A stretch of DNA of 64,000 nucleotides from Coprobacillus cateniformis (GTDB lineage Bacteria; Bacillota_I; Bacilli_A; Erysipelotrichales; Coprobacillaceae): NCBI RefSeq assembly GCF_009767585.1, contig NZ_WSNW01000001.1:124001-188000 (forward strand), written 5' to 3'. The position numbers and the translations under genes were made by a program. Shown piece after piece: positions 16,834 through 25,973 of the stretch (position 1 is the stretch's first letter; every line of letters begins with the position of its first letter). A model generated the notes under the pieces. The model was not told the origin of the DNA. It searched no databases and saw nothing but the letters and a program-made list of their open reading frames with translations.

Positions 16834-19341
16834 CTATGCACTACATGATTCACATTCTTCAACTTCTAAAGATTGACTACGTACATAATAAAGTGTTTTG
16901 ACACCTTTTTCCCATGCCTTTATATATAAATCTAAAAGTTTTCTAAATGTAAATTCATTCGTTATATAAAGATTGACTGATTGTGATTGATCAATATGTC
17001 TTTGTCTGATTCCAGCTGCTTCAATCACCCATTGCTGATCAATATGATGAGCATTCTTATATAACCAGAATGTCTTCATATTTAAGTCAGGAGCAACTCT
17101 TGTCATCATACTCCCTTTTTTTTCTTCCATGAAAAACTTCTTCATAATAGGATCAACTGCTGCTGTTGTTCCAGCAATAATTGATGTTGAACTTGTTGGT
17201 GCAACAGCTAATAAATAACCATTTCTAAGTCCATATTCATGAATATCATTTTGCAAGACTTGCCATGATGAACTTTGATAATGTCTTTTTTCAAAATAAG
17301 CACCTGTATCAAAATCACTACCATCAAAATAATCATATTTTCCTTTTTCCTTTGCAAGAGCACATGATGCTTCTAATGCATAATAATTGATTTTCTCATA
17401 GAGTTGATCAACAAACTCTAAATGTTCATGACTTTCAAAAGTCATGCCTAATTTCACTAACATATGATGATATCCACTTGTTCCAAGTCCTACTGGACGA
17501 TATTTTTGATTTGTTATTTTTGCATAAGGAACAGGATAATAATTTAAATCAATCACATTATCTAATGCTCTCATGACAACATATATAATATGCTGTAACT
17601 CTTTATCATTTTTCACATCAATATGTCCTAGTGTTAAAGAGGCTAAATTACAAACCACAAAATCTCCTGGTTTGGTTTTTTCAACAACAATTGTTTCTCC
17701 ATCAATTTGGATTTGTTCATGTGGCAAGATTTCCATAGAACTCATATTTTGAGCAATTTCACTACAAAGATTGCTACAATAAATCATTCCTTGATGAGCA
17801 TTAGGATTCATACGATTCACATGATCACGATTAAAAGCAAATGGTGTCCCTGTTTCTACTAAAGATTTGATAATGAGTCTCACAATATCCTTGACTGACA
17901 TGACACGCTTAGAAATACGCTCGTCTTCTACACACTCATAATATTTTCTTTCCCATTCTTCACCATAAGTATCTTCAAGATAATACCCTTTGACTTCATG
18001 AATTTCATGAGGACACATCATATACCAAGAGGCATCCAAATCTGATTTAGCGAGTTTCCAAAATAAATCCGGATAACAGACAGCAGGGAATATATCATGG
18101 GCTTTCATACGATCATCACCATTATTTGTACGAATCTGTAAAAACTCTGGTAAATCACGATGCCAGGCATCTAAATAAACAGCCGCTGCACCTTGACGCA
18201 CACCTAATTGATCAACTGCAGTTGCTGTATCATTGACTAATTTCAACCAGCGAATCACACCTCCAGCAGCACCCTTAAAACCTCTAATACTGCTTCCGTT
18301 GGCACGCACTTTACCAAAATATAATCCCATACCACCACCATGCTTAGAGACCTTAGCAAAATTATCCAAACTCTTATAGATACCTGCTAACGAATCATCA
18401 ACAGTATCAATAAAACATGAACTCATCTGATGAAATGGTTTTCTCGCATTTGACATTGTTGGTGTTGCCATGGTCACTTTCAATGTACTTAAAATATCAT
18501 AAATGTCTTTAGCCCATTTGACTTTCTCTTTTTCCTTCATAGCCAAATGCATGGCAATCCCCATAAACATTTCTTGTGGTTTTTCTAAGATATCTCTATT
18601 TCTATCTTGAATCAAATAACGCTTCATAATTAATTCTAAACCACTATATGTAAAAACTTCATTTCTTTCATCTTTCATATAACTTTCTAATTCTTGAATA
18701 TCTTTATGAGAATAATGTTCTAAGATGTAATCACCATAATAATTCTCTTTCGTTAAATAAACCAATTTATCATAAAAAGAATAAATACCCATAGTTTCCA
18801 TCTTTTCCTGAATTCTTTGATGAATATCATAAGTTAAGAATCTTGCTGAAATCTTTTCCCATTCAGGAGCATCTTTACTGATCAGTTCAACACTTGCTTT
18901 CATTAACATCTTAAAAGCATCATGCTGATTCATACCTTCTTTATAAAATGTTTTCAATTTCACCAATAACAATTGTAAAGAATACTCAGTTTGAGGATAA
19001 TCTTTTTGAATTTTTATCAAAAGAGATTCAATACCTTCATCATTTAACATCTGCATAAGTTCTTCTATAACAATTCTTAAATGATGATGCTTTTCACGAT
19101 AAAGAATATATGCCTTTGCAACTTGTAAATAGCCATGCCGCATCAAAGCCTCTTCTACTTTATCCTGAATATATTCAACACTTATTCTCTCTTGTATTTG
19201 ATCTTCAACATCATTTAAAATATTTTCTAAATGTTGTTGATGAATTGTTTCATGTATTCCCTCAAATGCCTTTATAATAGCATTTTCAATCTTATGTCTA
19301 TCGTAATCTTGATAAAGACCATTTCTTTTTTGTATTAACAT
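16834..19341 (-). CDS. nrdA: Class I ribonucleotide reductase, alpha (catalytic) subunit
   Basis: About 835 residues from the ATG at 19341 (AAGGA ten bases before); a TTG at 19359 is an alternative. An N-terminal ATP cone (about 1-95, QKRNGLYQDYDRHKIENAI) implies allosteric activity control by ATP/dATP. The barrel contains TPTMSNARKPFHQMSSC with the first redox Cys, LCSEIAQNMS with the thiyl-radical Cys and catalytic Glu (after an Asn), and PTSSTSIIAGTT. The C-terminal tail ends in CESCSA, the CxxC pair that re-reduces the active site with thioredoxin. It leads the nrdA-nrdB operon. No clear NrdR box was found in the short upstream gap. Confidence 0.93.
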   Translation of the reverse strand: MLIQKRNGLYQDYDRHKIENAIIKAFEGIHETIHQQHLENILNDVEDQIQERISVEYIQDKVEEALMRHGYLQVAKAYILYREKHHHLRIVIEELMQMLNDEGIESLLIKIQKDYPQTEYSLQLLLVKLKTFYKEGMNQHDAFKMLMKASVELISKDAPEWEKISARFLTYDIHQRIQEKMETMGIYSFYDKLVYLTKENYYGDYILEHYSHKDIQELESYMKDERNEVFTYSGLELIMKRYLIQDRNRDILEKPQEMFMGIAMHLAMKEKEKVKWAKDIYDILSTLKVTMATPTMSNARKPFHQMSSCFIDTVDDSLAGIYKSLDNFAKVSKHGGGMGLYFGKVRANGSSIRGFKGAAGGVIRWLKLVNDTATAVDQLGVRQGAAAVYLDAWHRDLPEFLQIRTNNGDDRMKAHDIFPAVCYPDLFWKLAKSDLDASWYMMCPHEIHEVKGYYLEDTYGEEWERKYYECVEDERISKRVMSVKDIVRLIIKSLVETGTPFAFNRDHVNRMNPNAHQGMIYCSNLCSEIAQNMSSMEILPHEQIQIDGETIVVEKTKPGDFVVCNLASLTLGHIDVKNDKELQHIIYVVMRALDNVIDLNYYPVPYAKITNQKYRPVGLGTSGYHHMLVKLGMTFESHEHLEFVDQLYEKINYYALEASCALAKEKGKYDYFDGSDFDTGAYFEKRHYQSSSWQVLQNDIHEYGLRNGYLLAVAPTSSTSIIAGTTAAVDPIMKKFFMEEKKGSMMTRVAPDLNMKTFWLYKNAHHIDQQWVIEAAGIRQRHIDQSQSVNLYITNEFTFRKLLDLYIKAWEKGVKTLYYVRSQSLEVEECESCSA

Positions 19342-19421
19342 TTCATCCACATCCTTCAATGCATTCTAACATATCTTAAAAAGAGTCTTCCACTCATATG
19401 CTTGAAATAAACACAGATATC

Positions 19422-20339
19422 TTAAAATGCACATGCAACTGCATTTTTTAGAGTATGAAATTGGTTATGTTGATGTAAATAAGAAACTAAATCATTTAAT
19501 ATATATGTAAAATAAATCAATATCTCTTGTTGATAAGGACTTTCTAAACTCTTGATCAATATTTGAAGTTGTCTATATAAGACATCATAAAGTTCTTTTG
19601 AAGAATAAGATGATAAAACTTGATAGAGTTGATTGATTTCTTCTTGATTTTGAAATAAGAAATCCTGATTATAGCCTATCAAACTTTTTATTAACAGCTG
19701 ATTGATAAAAAGCAATGAAATATTATCAATGATTCCATGCTCATAAAAGCAATAGCCTTTTAAGACTTTTTCAATATCACTTTCCTGAAAACAATTTAAG
19801 AAATCATGTTCTATTTCTAAATAATGAACATATTCAATTATTTGTTCTAAGCCAACTTGTTTTAAAGGATAACAAGTTGGATAATCCAAAGTTAAAACAA
19901 TATCCTGACTACAATAATCAAAGTTATAAACATCAAAAAAAGCCGTCAATCCTTTTGTTATTGTTTCTTGATAGACATCTAAAGATATATTTAATTTATG
20001 ACTTTGTAATTCTTGAACTCGTAAATATAAATGATGAAGTTGTTGTAATAAGTGATACTGACTCTGTTTATAGACTTCAACAACATCTTGAGTCTTAAGT
20101 ATCTCTATCATATTCTGCATATCTATATCTCGCATATAAAAAGATAAAGTATAGAGAATAGAATCCATTAGACTTTGAGTTTTTTCTTTAGATAATGATG
20201 AATCTCCACCTGTATATCTTCTCATCTTTTCCATCAAAATATTGATCATACCTTGAGTGATTTTATCCTTTATTTCAATTGCTAGGTACTTTGAATCTAA
20301 TAATTCTTCAAATGAAAGTTGTACTTTAGATATCTCCAT
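19422..20339 (-). CDS. DUF6179-like protein of unknown function
   Basis: A 305-residue, almost wholly helical protein, rich in Leu, Gln and Tyr, with no signal peptide, membrane segment or catalytic motif. I recognise it, with moderate certainty, as the DUF6179 type, which travels with the DUF6323 type encoded just upstream; no biochemical role is known to me. The two reading frames overlap by 14 bases. The gene ends about 80 bases before nrdA and on the same strand, so it may be read through into the ribonucleotide reductase operon. A link to nucleotide metabolism is only suggested by position. Confidence 0.6.
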   Translation of the reverse strand: MEISKVQLSFEELLDSKYLAIEIKDKITQGMINILMEKMRRYTGGDSSLSKEKTQSLMDSILYTLSFYMRDIDMQNMIEILKTQDVVEVYKQSQYHLLQQLHHLYLRVQELQSHKLNISLDVYQETITKGLTAFFDVYNFDYCSQDIVLTLDYPTCYPLKQVGLEQIIEYVHYLEIEHDFLNCFQESDIEKVLKGYCFYEHGIIDNISLLFINQLLIKSLIGYNQDFLFQNQEEINQLYQVLSSYSSKELYDVLYRQLQILIKSLESPYQQEILIYFTYILNDLVSYLHQHNQFHTLKNAVACAF

Positions 20340-20787
20340 ATGCTAACCCCACATAAATGTCATTTCTATCATTTAAATCATCCATTAAAGTATTTAACTG
20401 TTCCTCTGATAAATAATACAATGATCCCTGACAGCAACCATCAAATGCCATTTTCATATAACGAATAATTTCTTCATCACTTAAATAATCTTCTGTTGCA
20501 TCTCGATAATAATAAAAGATTTCTAACAATTGAGTCATTGTTTCTACATAGTTATATTTATGAATAAATAAACTATCACAAAACTCATAGACCATTTGTT
20601 GTAAGATTGTAGAATCAAATTCTATTCTTCCAACATCTTGTAGAATTTTCTGTTTCGTTTCTAATAGTCCTTCAATATCCTGTAGTGTAAGAGTCAATCC
20701 ATATTGAATTGATACCTTATTACACTTCATAATCTGATTGATTTCTTCCTCTTTTTTAATGACCTGAAACTGCATAATTTTATCCAT
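20326..20787 (-). CDS. DUF6323-like protein of unknown function
   Basis: 153 residues from the ATG at 20787, preceded by GAGGAGG at seven bases; a longer frame to 20835 has no support. The pattern YGLTLTLQDIEGLLETKQK, DVGRIEFDSTI, FCDSLFI, LLEIFYYYRDATEDYLSDEE and FDGCCQGSLY matches my memory of DUF6323 proteins. The conserved Cys pair in DGCCQGS is notable. No function is known to me. It is translationally coupled to the DUF6179-like gene downstream, which suggests that the two proteins form a complex. Confidence 0.65.
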   Translation of the reverse strand: MDKIMQFQVIKKEEEINQIMKCNKVSIQYGLTLTLQDIEGLLETKQKILQDVGRIEFDSTILQQMVYEFCDSLFIHKYNYVETMTQLLEIFYYYRDATEDYLSDEEIIRYMKMAFDGCCQGSLYYLSEEQLNTLMDDLNDRNDIYVGLAYGDI

Positions 20788-20838
20788 ATATTTTCCTCCT
20801 CTATACTTAATACACCTATTACATGAAAATGACAAGAC

Positions 20839-20936
20839 TTGAAAAAATAGCTATTTTATGGTATGATATAGGTACAAAAGAAGACAAATATATGAAATAT
20901 ATTCAAGCAACACTTAAATAAAGAGTTGTTTTTTTA
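20839..20936 (+). ncRNA. Candidate short RNA with its own promoter and terminator
   Basis: Promoter TTGAAA (20839-20844), 17-base spacer, TATGAT (20862-20867); predicted start near 20874. About 40 bases on, AACACTT and AAGAGTT (20909-20927, one mismatch) form a stem followed by GTTTTTTT. The transcript would be about 60 bases and includes a small hairpin AATATA/TATATT and a nine-codon frame MKYIQATLK. It may be a small RNA or leader peptide. It is divergent from the DUF6323-like gene. Confidence 0.35.
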
Positions 20937-20950
20937 CTTTTATAATTATC

Positions 20951-20975
20951 AAAAAAAGGATAGAATTCTATCCTA
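20951..20975 (-). terminator. Intrinsic terminator after the GyrI-like gene
   Basis: AGGATAGAATTCTATCCT (20957-20974) is a perfect palindrome; on the minus strand it runs into TTTTTTT. It lies 30 bases after the stop at 21005. Confidence 0.85.
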
Positions 20976-21004
20976 AAATATTTTCAACCTTCATTTCATA
21001 AGAA

Positions 21005-21439
21005 TTATTTAACTGGAATACAAAATTCACATAAATGATTCTTAATTTTGTTCATAGTATAGCGTTCAATAATTGGTTTCTTTTCATCAATTGATAGATC
21101 TTCTGCCAACTTTGGTAGTTGAATCCAAAAATTCTGGACACCTTGAGCAGTATGAGGTACTTCAAATATTACATATTTTCCATCAGCAATCAATCGACTT
21201 GGCAAAATATTATTTTCATTTTCATCAACAATAAGACCTACATCATACCTCAATTGATGAACAGGTGTTATTTGAGGATTATCTAATGCAATTCCTAAAA
21301 TAACTGATTGATCATTTAATAAATGATTATCTTTTAGAAACTGTTTAAAAGTCTCCATCAATTCCTTATTCTTAAGTCCATATTCACCAACATGACGCAT
21401 ATAAATCATAGTAACATTCTTAAATTCTTCAATTTTCAT
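21005..21439 (-). CDS. GyrI-like small-molecule-binding domain protein
   Basis: A 144-residue stand-alone effector-binding domain of the GyrI/AraC type (SHS2 fold). Signs are the opening beta strand with MIYMRHVGEYG, the middle LRYDVGLIVDENE, and YVIFEVPHTAQGVQNFW, typical of the ligand pocket region. There is no DNA-binding domain, so it may bind or detoxify small cytotoxic molecules, or act on another protein as GyrI does on gyrase. It is transcribed alone and divergently from the SDR-type gene at 21623. Two other proteins in the window carry the same fold (53727-54230 and the C-terminal part of 61171-62046). Confidence 0.75.
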   Translation of the reverse strand: MKIEEFKNVTMIYMRHVGEYGLKNKELMETFKQFLKDNHLLNDQSVILGIALDNPQITPVHQLRYDVGLIVDENENNILPSRLIADGKYVIFEVPHTAQGVQNFWIQLPKLAEDLSIDEKKPIIERYTMNKIKNHLCEFCIPVK

Positions 21440-21622
21440 AATTTTATTCTCCTATTCTTCATTGTTGATGTCGACTTCAACATAATCATCGTAAATTCTA
21501 TTAAAATGATTTTCAAGAAATTTTTTAAAAAATATTTATAGTGATAAACATTCATTTGATTGCTTATAAGTAATTCTCTAGTTATAATATGTATATCTTA
21601 TGAAAATCTAAGGAGAATAATT

Positions 21623-22504
21623 ATGGATATATTGGTCTTTGGAGGTACACGTTACTTTGGTGTTCATTTAGTCAATGAATTAATTAAGAAAGGACATCAT
21701 GTCACAATTGCTACAAGAGGAATGACACCTGATTCTTTTGGAACAAGTGTTGAAAGAATACATGTAGATCGTTATGATATCAATCAATTAAAAGATATAT
21801 TTAAGGATAAAGAATTTGATATTATTTATGATAATCTAGCGTACTCATCTCAGGATATCGAAACTCTTTTCAATTCTTTACATTGTCACCGCTACATCTT
21901 AACATCATCGAATGCTGTTTATCCTTTTCAATTGAATACAAAAGAAGATGATTTCGTAGCAGCTCATCATGTTTTAAAAATGGGTGTAAGGAGTTCGTTT
22001 TCTTATGATGAAGGGAAACGTCAGGCTGAAAGTGCTATTGTCCAATTACATCCACAACAGAAAACAACAAGAGTGCGTTTTCCAGTTGTATTAGGAAAAG
22101 ATGACTATACAAAACGTTTATATTTTTATGTTGAACATATTTTAAAAGGTATACCTATGTATATAGATCATTTAACAACATCATTTAGTTTCATATCCTC
22201 GCATGATGCTGGTGCTTTTTTGGCTTATTTAAGTGATAAAGATATATGTGAAGCCATAAATGCATGTAGCCCTCAATCAATAACACTACAAGAAATTTTT
22301 GATTATATTGAAGATCATACTGGTAAAAAAGCTATGATAACATCTGATGGCGATAAAGCACCATTTCATGATATACAGTCACATAGTTTAAATGTAGAAA
22401 AAGCTCAAAATATCGGTTTTCATTTTACTCCATTATCTGATTGGCTGTTCCCGCTTATTGACTTTTATATTTGCCAGATATCAGAAGATGAGCATAATAT
22501 TTAA
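21623..22504 (+). CDS. NAD-dependent epimerase/dehydratase-like (extended SDR) protein
   Basis: 293 residues from the ATG at 21623, with AAGGAG seven bases upstream. The Rossmann start MDILVFGGTRYFGVHLVNEL has the modified glycine motif GGTRxFG of atypical SDRs, close to CSP41-like and uncharacterised NAD-dependent epimerases. A candidate catalytic Tyr is in SSFSYDEGKRQAES, the Tyr-x-x-x-Lys arrangement (YDEGK). Sugar-nucleotide or isoflavone-reductase-like substrates are possible; nothing nearby indicates which. It is a single-gene transcript, convergent with the molybdenum operon. Confidence 0.7.
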   Translation: MDILVFGGTRYFGVHLVNELIKKGHHVTIATRGMTPDSFGTSVERIHVDRYDINQLKDIFKDKEFDIIYDNLAYSSQDIETLFNSLHCHRYILTSSNAVYPFQLNTKEDDFVAAHHVLKMGVRSSFSYDEGKRQAESAIVQLHPQQKTTRVRFPVVLGKDDYTKRLYFYVEHILKGIPMYIDHLTTSFSFISSHDAGAFLAYLSDKDICEAINACSPQSITLQEIFDYIEDHTGKKAMITSDGDKAPFHDIQSHSLNVEKAQNIGFHFTPLSDWLFPLIDFYICQISEDEHNI

Positions 22505-22587
22505 GACTGTTTTTACAATGAGTATCCAGTGTAGCTCTATATAAGGAATGGACAAAAACGAATTTCTGTCCCTTACTATAAAGCTTT

Positions 22588-22619
22588 AAAAAAAGGTATA
22601 AGCTCAATGAACTTATACC
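22588..22619 (-). terminator. Terminator at the end of the molybdenum hydroxylase operon
   Basis: GGTATAAG (22595-22602) and CTTATACC (22612-22619) with a nine-base loop; on the minus strand the stem ends in TTTTTTT. It overlaps the stop of the MocA-like gene. Confidence 0.9.
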
Positions 22620-23212
22620 TCATTATTTTTGATATCCTGAAGATAATCATAATCATAAAGTTCTTTTCTATCCATAACAGGAACTTTTAGACATACACTT
22701 GAATATTTATCAATAATCTTTCTTCCACCCTCATCACCTTTTAATTTCATCAATTCATTATAAAGTTGACAATGAAACATTGTTGGATTACCGACTTGCT
22801 GTTGATATTTAACAGTTCCTAATAAAGCATGATTATTGATTATAAGATTAATCATACCGTTCATCGTTGATGATTGAATATAAGGCTGATCAGCAACCAA
22901 AAATAAGAAATAACAATCTTTATCATTACTATATTTTTGAATTCCAGCTTGAATTGAGTATGATAAACCTAAATGACTTTTTTCACTCTTTATTGAATAC
23001 AAACGAGGACATGATAATTCTTTGATATACTCAATAATTTCATCATATTGAGTCACAACATCTAAAGTATAATTTTCATTTTTTTCTAAGAGTTCTCGTA
23101 ATTGTTTCAAACCATATTGATATAATGGTAAGCCACGAAATGAATAAAGTAATTTATTAGAACCAAAGCGACGGCTATTACCCGCCGCTAAGTAGATCAT
23201 ATGTATTTTCAT
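22613..23212 (-). CDS. MocA/MobA-like molybdenum cofactor nucleotidyltransferase
   Basis: 199 residues. It has the nucleotidyltransferase signature LAAGNSRRFGSNKLL at residues 8-22, the metal-binding FLVADQPYI, and GNPTMF ... LKGDEGGRKII, the pattern of MocA (CTP:molybdopterin cytidylyltransferase) rather than MobA. Enzymes of the xanthine dehydrogenase family in bacteria generally need the CMP form of the cofactor, so MocA fits its position as the last gene. Its start overlaps the stop of the molybdenum subunit by four bases. It acts in the cytosol to finish the cofactor before insertion. Confidence 0.85.
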   Translation of the reverse strand: MKIHMIYLAAGNSRRFGSNKLLYSFRGLPLYQYGLKQLRELLEKNENYTLDVVTQYDEIIEYIKELSCPRLYSIKSEKSHLGLSYSIQAGIQKYSNDKDCYFLFLVADQPYIQSSTMNGMINLIINNHALLGTVKYQQQVGNPTMFHCQLYNELMKLKGDEGGRKIIDKYSSVCLKVPVMDRKELYDYDYLQDIKNNEV

Positions 23213-25506
23213 AACTCTTCTGGTAAACTCATTAAGATTTTTTCAGGAGTCATTGGTAAATCTCTTTGCCATACCCCTGTCGCATTATAAATCGCATGAG
23301 CAATGGCAGGAGATGGTGTATTAATAACAATTTCACCAATTGACTTGGCACCAAAAGGTCCAGTCTCTTCATAACTGCTTTCAAATTCCACACGTAATTT
23401 CCCCATATCTAAGCGAGATGGAATCTTATATTGCATCAATGAGTTTTCAGCAATCGCTCCTTTATCACTATATTGAACATTTTCATAAAGAGCCATACCA
23501 ATACCTTGCACAAGTCCCCCTTCTGTTTGAACACGTGCCAGATTGGTATTAATGACTGTTCCACAGTCAACAACTGCAACATAATCTAAGATTTCAACTT
23601 GTCCTGTTTCTTTATCTAATTCAATTTCAACCATTCCTACCATAAATGGTGGTGGAGAAACTGGTGATGAATGAGAAACTGTGACTTGTGTTGGTATATT
23701 GTTTCCACACATTGATTTTGTTGCAATATCACTAAAAGATATACGTTTTTGGCCATCTAATGTTTCAATGCCTTGACTTGTAAATTTCACCTCGGATTTT
23801 GGACAACCCAACATCTCTGCTCCAATATGACATAAATGATCTTTTAATTCTAGGCAGGCCTTTTCTACTGCTTTTCCAGTCACATAAGTTGTACTTGATG
23901 CATAAGAACCCGAATCATATGGCGAAGCATCAGAATCTGCTCCAAAGACAATCACATTCTCAACATCACATTCTAAACATTCGGCAGCCATTTGAGCCAA
24001 AATTGTATCACACCCGGTTCCCATATCTGCGGCTCCAATTGTTAATGCATAAAAACCATCATCATTTAATTTAATCGTTGCTGAACCAACATCAACACCA
24101 GAAATTCCTGAACCTTGCATAGCCATCGCAACACCACTACTACGAATTTTGCCATTTGGCATCATTCTAGGCTTTGATTTATTTTTCCAGTCAAATAATT
24201 CTTGAGCACGATCCATGCAGCGATTCAAAGCACAACTCTTTGTGACTTCATGATAATAAGCAGACATCTCCTGTCCCTCTTTAACCATGTTTTTTTCACG
24301 AATAGCGACTGCATCTATACCTAGACGTGATGCCAGTTCATTAACTGCAGATTCGACTGCAAAAATTCCCTGTGTTGCCCCATATCCACGATAAGCTCCT
24401 GCTGCCTGACAGTTGGTATAAACAACATCATAAGCAAAACGATAAGCTTCTAGATGATTGTTGTAAAGTGGTATGGATTTATGCCCTGATAATCCAACTG
24501 TTGTTGGACCATGTTCACCAAAAGCACCAGTATTAGATAATGTATAAACATCAATCGCACGAATTGTTCCATCATTCATAGCACCAATACGTACTGTCAC
24601 TTCCATCTCATGACGTGGCGTTGCTGCAATTTGAGTTTCTGTACGTGAGTATATCATCTTTGATGATTTCTTTGTCATCCAAGTGACAAATGCTGGATAA
24701 ACTTCAGCAACGACTGTTTGTTTTGCTCCAAATCCACCACCAATTCTTGGTTTTTCAACATGAATCTGAGATTTAGGAATATCTAATGCATGAGCCAAAA
24801 TACGACGAACATGGAAGACAATCTGTGTTGAACTGATAACATGTAAACGACCAAAAGGATCAATTTCGCAATATGTTCTAAAAGTTTCCATCATGGCCTG
24901 TTGATTCGCACGGGTATGATAAGTTCTTTCCATCACTTCATCACAAGTTGAGAAAACACCTTCTAAATCTCCCTCAACACTAGAATCACTTGCACAAAGA
25001 TTACGTTGATTATCTGCCCCTACTGGGCATAATGCTTTCCAATTGTCTTCTGGATGAACCAAAACTTTATTATCTTTTGCAGTATGTATATCTAAAACAG
25101 CTTCTAAGACTTGATATTTAACCTTGATAAGTTTCATAGCCTGATCAACGCTCTTTTCATTGACTCCCGCAATAATCGCAACCGCATCACCAACAAAACG
25201 GACTCTTTGATCTAAAATCAAACGATCATATGGACTTGGTTCAGGATATGTTTGTCCAGCCATCGTAAAACGTTTTTGAGGAACATCATGATAAGTATAG
25301 ATAGCTTCAATACCATCTACTTGTTTAGCCGTTTCAACATCAATATCTTCAATGAGTGCATGAGCATGAGGAGAACGTAAAACTTTCACAACAAGACAAT
25401 CTGTTGGTGTCACATCATCAACATATGCTGGTTTCCCCAATAATAAATTCATAGCATCTTTTTTACGAACAGGTTTATTTACCTGCTGGAAAGTTTTTTT
25501 CATCAT
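23209..25506 (-). CDS. Xanthine dehydrogenase-type molybdenum-binding subunit
   Basis: 765 residues, full length for the large subunit of three-subunit molybdenum hydroxylases. Cofactor contacts are seen in GGGFGAKQ, CQAAGAYRGYGATQG and GAADMGTGCDTILAQ. The catalytic Glu is Glu725 in GPFGAKSIGE, which corresponds to Glu1261 of bovine xanthine oxidase. The enzyme hydroxylates a carbon next to nitrogen in a heterocycle; the xanthine/urate-type permease in the same operon points to a purine. It overlaps the 2Fe-2S gene and the MocA-like gene by four bases each. Nicotinate or another N-heterocycle remains possible. Confidence 0.92.
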   Translation of the reverse strand: MMKKTFQQVNKPVRKKDAMNLLLGKPAYVDDVTPTDCLVVKVLRSPHAHALIEDIDVETAKQVDGIEAIYTYHDVPQKRFTMAGQTYPEPSPYDRLILDQRVRFVGDAVAIIAGVNEKSVDQAMKLIKVKYQVLEAVLDIHTAKDNKVLVHPEDNWKALCPVGADNQRNLCASDSSVEGDLEGVFSTCDEVMERTYHTRANQQAMMETFRTYCEIDPFGRLHVISSTQIVFHVRRILAHALDIPKSQIHVEKPRIGGGFGAKQTVVAEVYPAFVTWMTKKSSKMIYSRTETQIAATPRHEMEVTVRIGAMNDGTIRAIDVYTLSNTGAFGEHGPTTVGLSGHKSIPLYNNHLEAYRFAYDVVYTNCQAAGAYRGYGATQGIFAVESAVNELASRLGIDAVAIREKNMVKEGQEMSAYYHEVTKSCALNRCMDRAQELFDWKNKSKPRMMPNGKIRSSGVAMAMQGSGISGVDVGSATIKLNDDGFYALTIGAADMGTGCDTILAQMAAECLECDVENVIVFGADSDASPYDSGSYASSTTYVTGKAVEKACLELKDHLCHIGAEMLGCPKSEVKFTSQGIETLDGQKRISFSDIATKSMCGNNIPTQVTVSHSSPVSPPPFMVGMVEIELDKETGQVEILDYVAVVDCGTVINTNLARVQTEGGLVQGIGMALYENVQYSDKGAIAENSLMQYKIPSRLDMGKLRVEFESSYEETGPFGAKSIGEIVINTPSPAIAHAIYNATGVWQRDLPMTPEKILMSLPEEL

Positions 25507-25973
25507 GAGTTCTCCTTTCCTTGTTCAAGATAAGCAATATAAGCTTTCATACCACGTAATTGCCCCTCATAACCAGAACAGCGACATAAATTTCCTGCTA
25601 AATAATCTAAAATATCTTCATCACTAGGATAAGGATTTTCTTTTAAAAGAGCAATTGCATTCATCATCATTCCAGGATTACAGAAACCACATTGTTCAGC
25701 CCCCTGATCAGCAATAAATTCAGCTAACCTTTGAGCTTCTTCCTGCATTCCTTCTAATGTGATTATTTGATGACCATCCATTCTAGCAGCCAAAACACTA
25801 CATGATAGAATAGGTTTGTCATCAGCTAAAACTGTACATAAACCACAATTACTTGTATCACATCCACGTTTGACGCTTAAACACCCTTGAGAGCGTAAGA
25901 AATCAATCAATAACATATCTGGTTCAATCAAAGCTTCAATATCTTTTCCATTTAAATTCATTTTAATAAGCAT
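25503..25973 (-). CDS. Xanthine dehydrogenase-type 2Fe-2S subunit
   Basis: 156 residues. The plant-ferredoxin cluster is held by Cys38, Cys43, Cys46 (GCDTSNCGLC) and Cys58. The second cluster is held by Cys95 and Cys98 (QCGFCNPG) and Cys130 and Cys132 (NLCRCSGY). This is the usual small subunit that passes electrons from the molybdenum site to FAD. The start has GGAGG just upstream and lies inside the end of the FAD gene (11-base overlap). It overlaps the molybdenum subunit gene by four bases, so all three subunits are made in step. Confidence 0.94.
   Translation of the reverse strand: MLIKMNLNGKDIEALIEPDMLLIDFLRSQGCLSVKRGCDTSNCGLCTVLADDKPILSCSVLAARMDGHQIITLEGMQEEAQRLAEFIADQGAEQCGFCNPGMMMNAIALLKENPYPSDEDILDYLAGNLCRCSGYEGQLRGMKAYIAYLEQGKENS

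Noticed and set aside
19342..19421. NrdR box upstream of nrdA
   Set aside because: No ACACTATATATAGTGT-like pair is present in the short gap.
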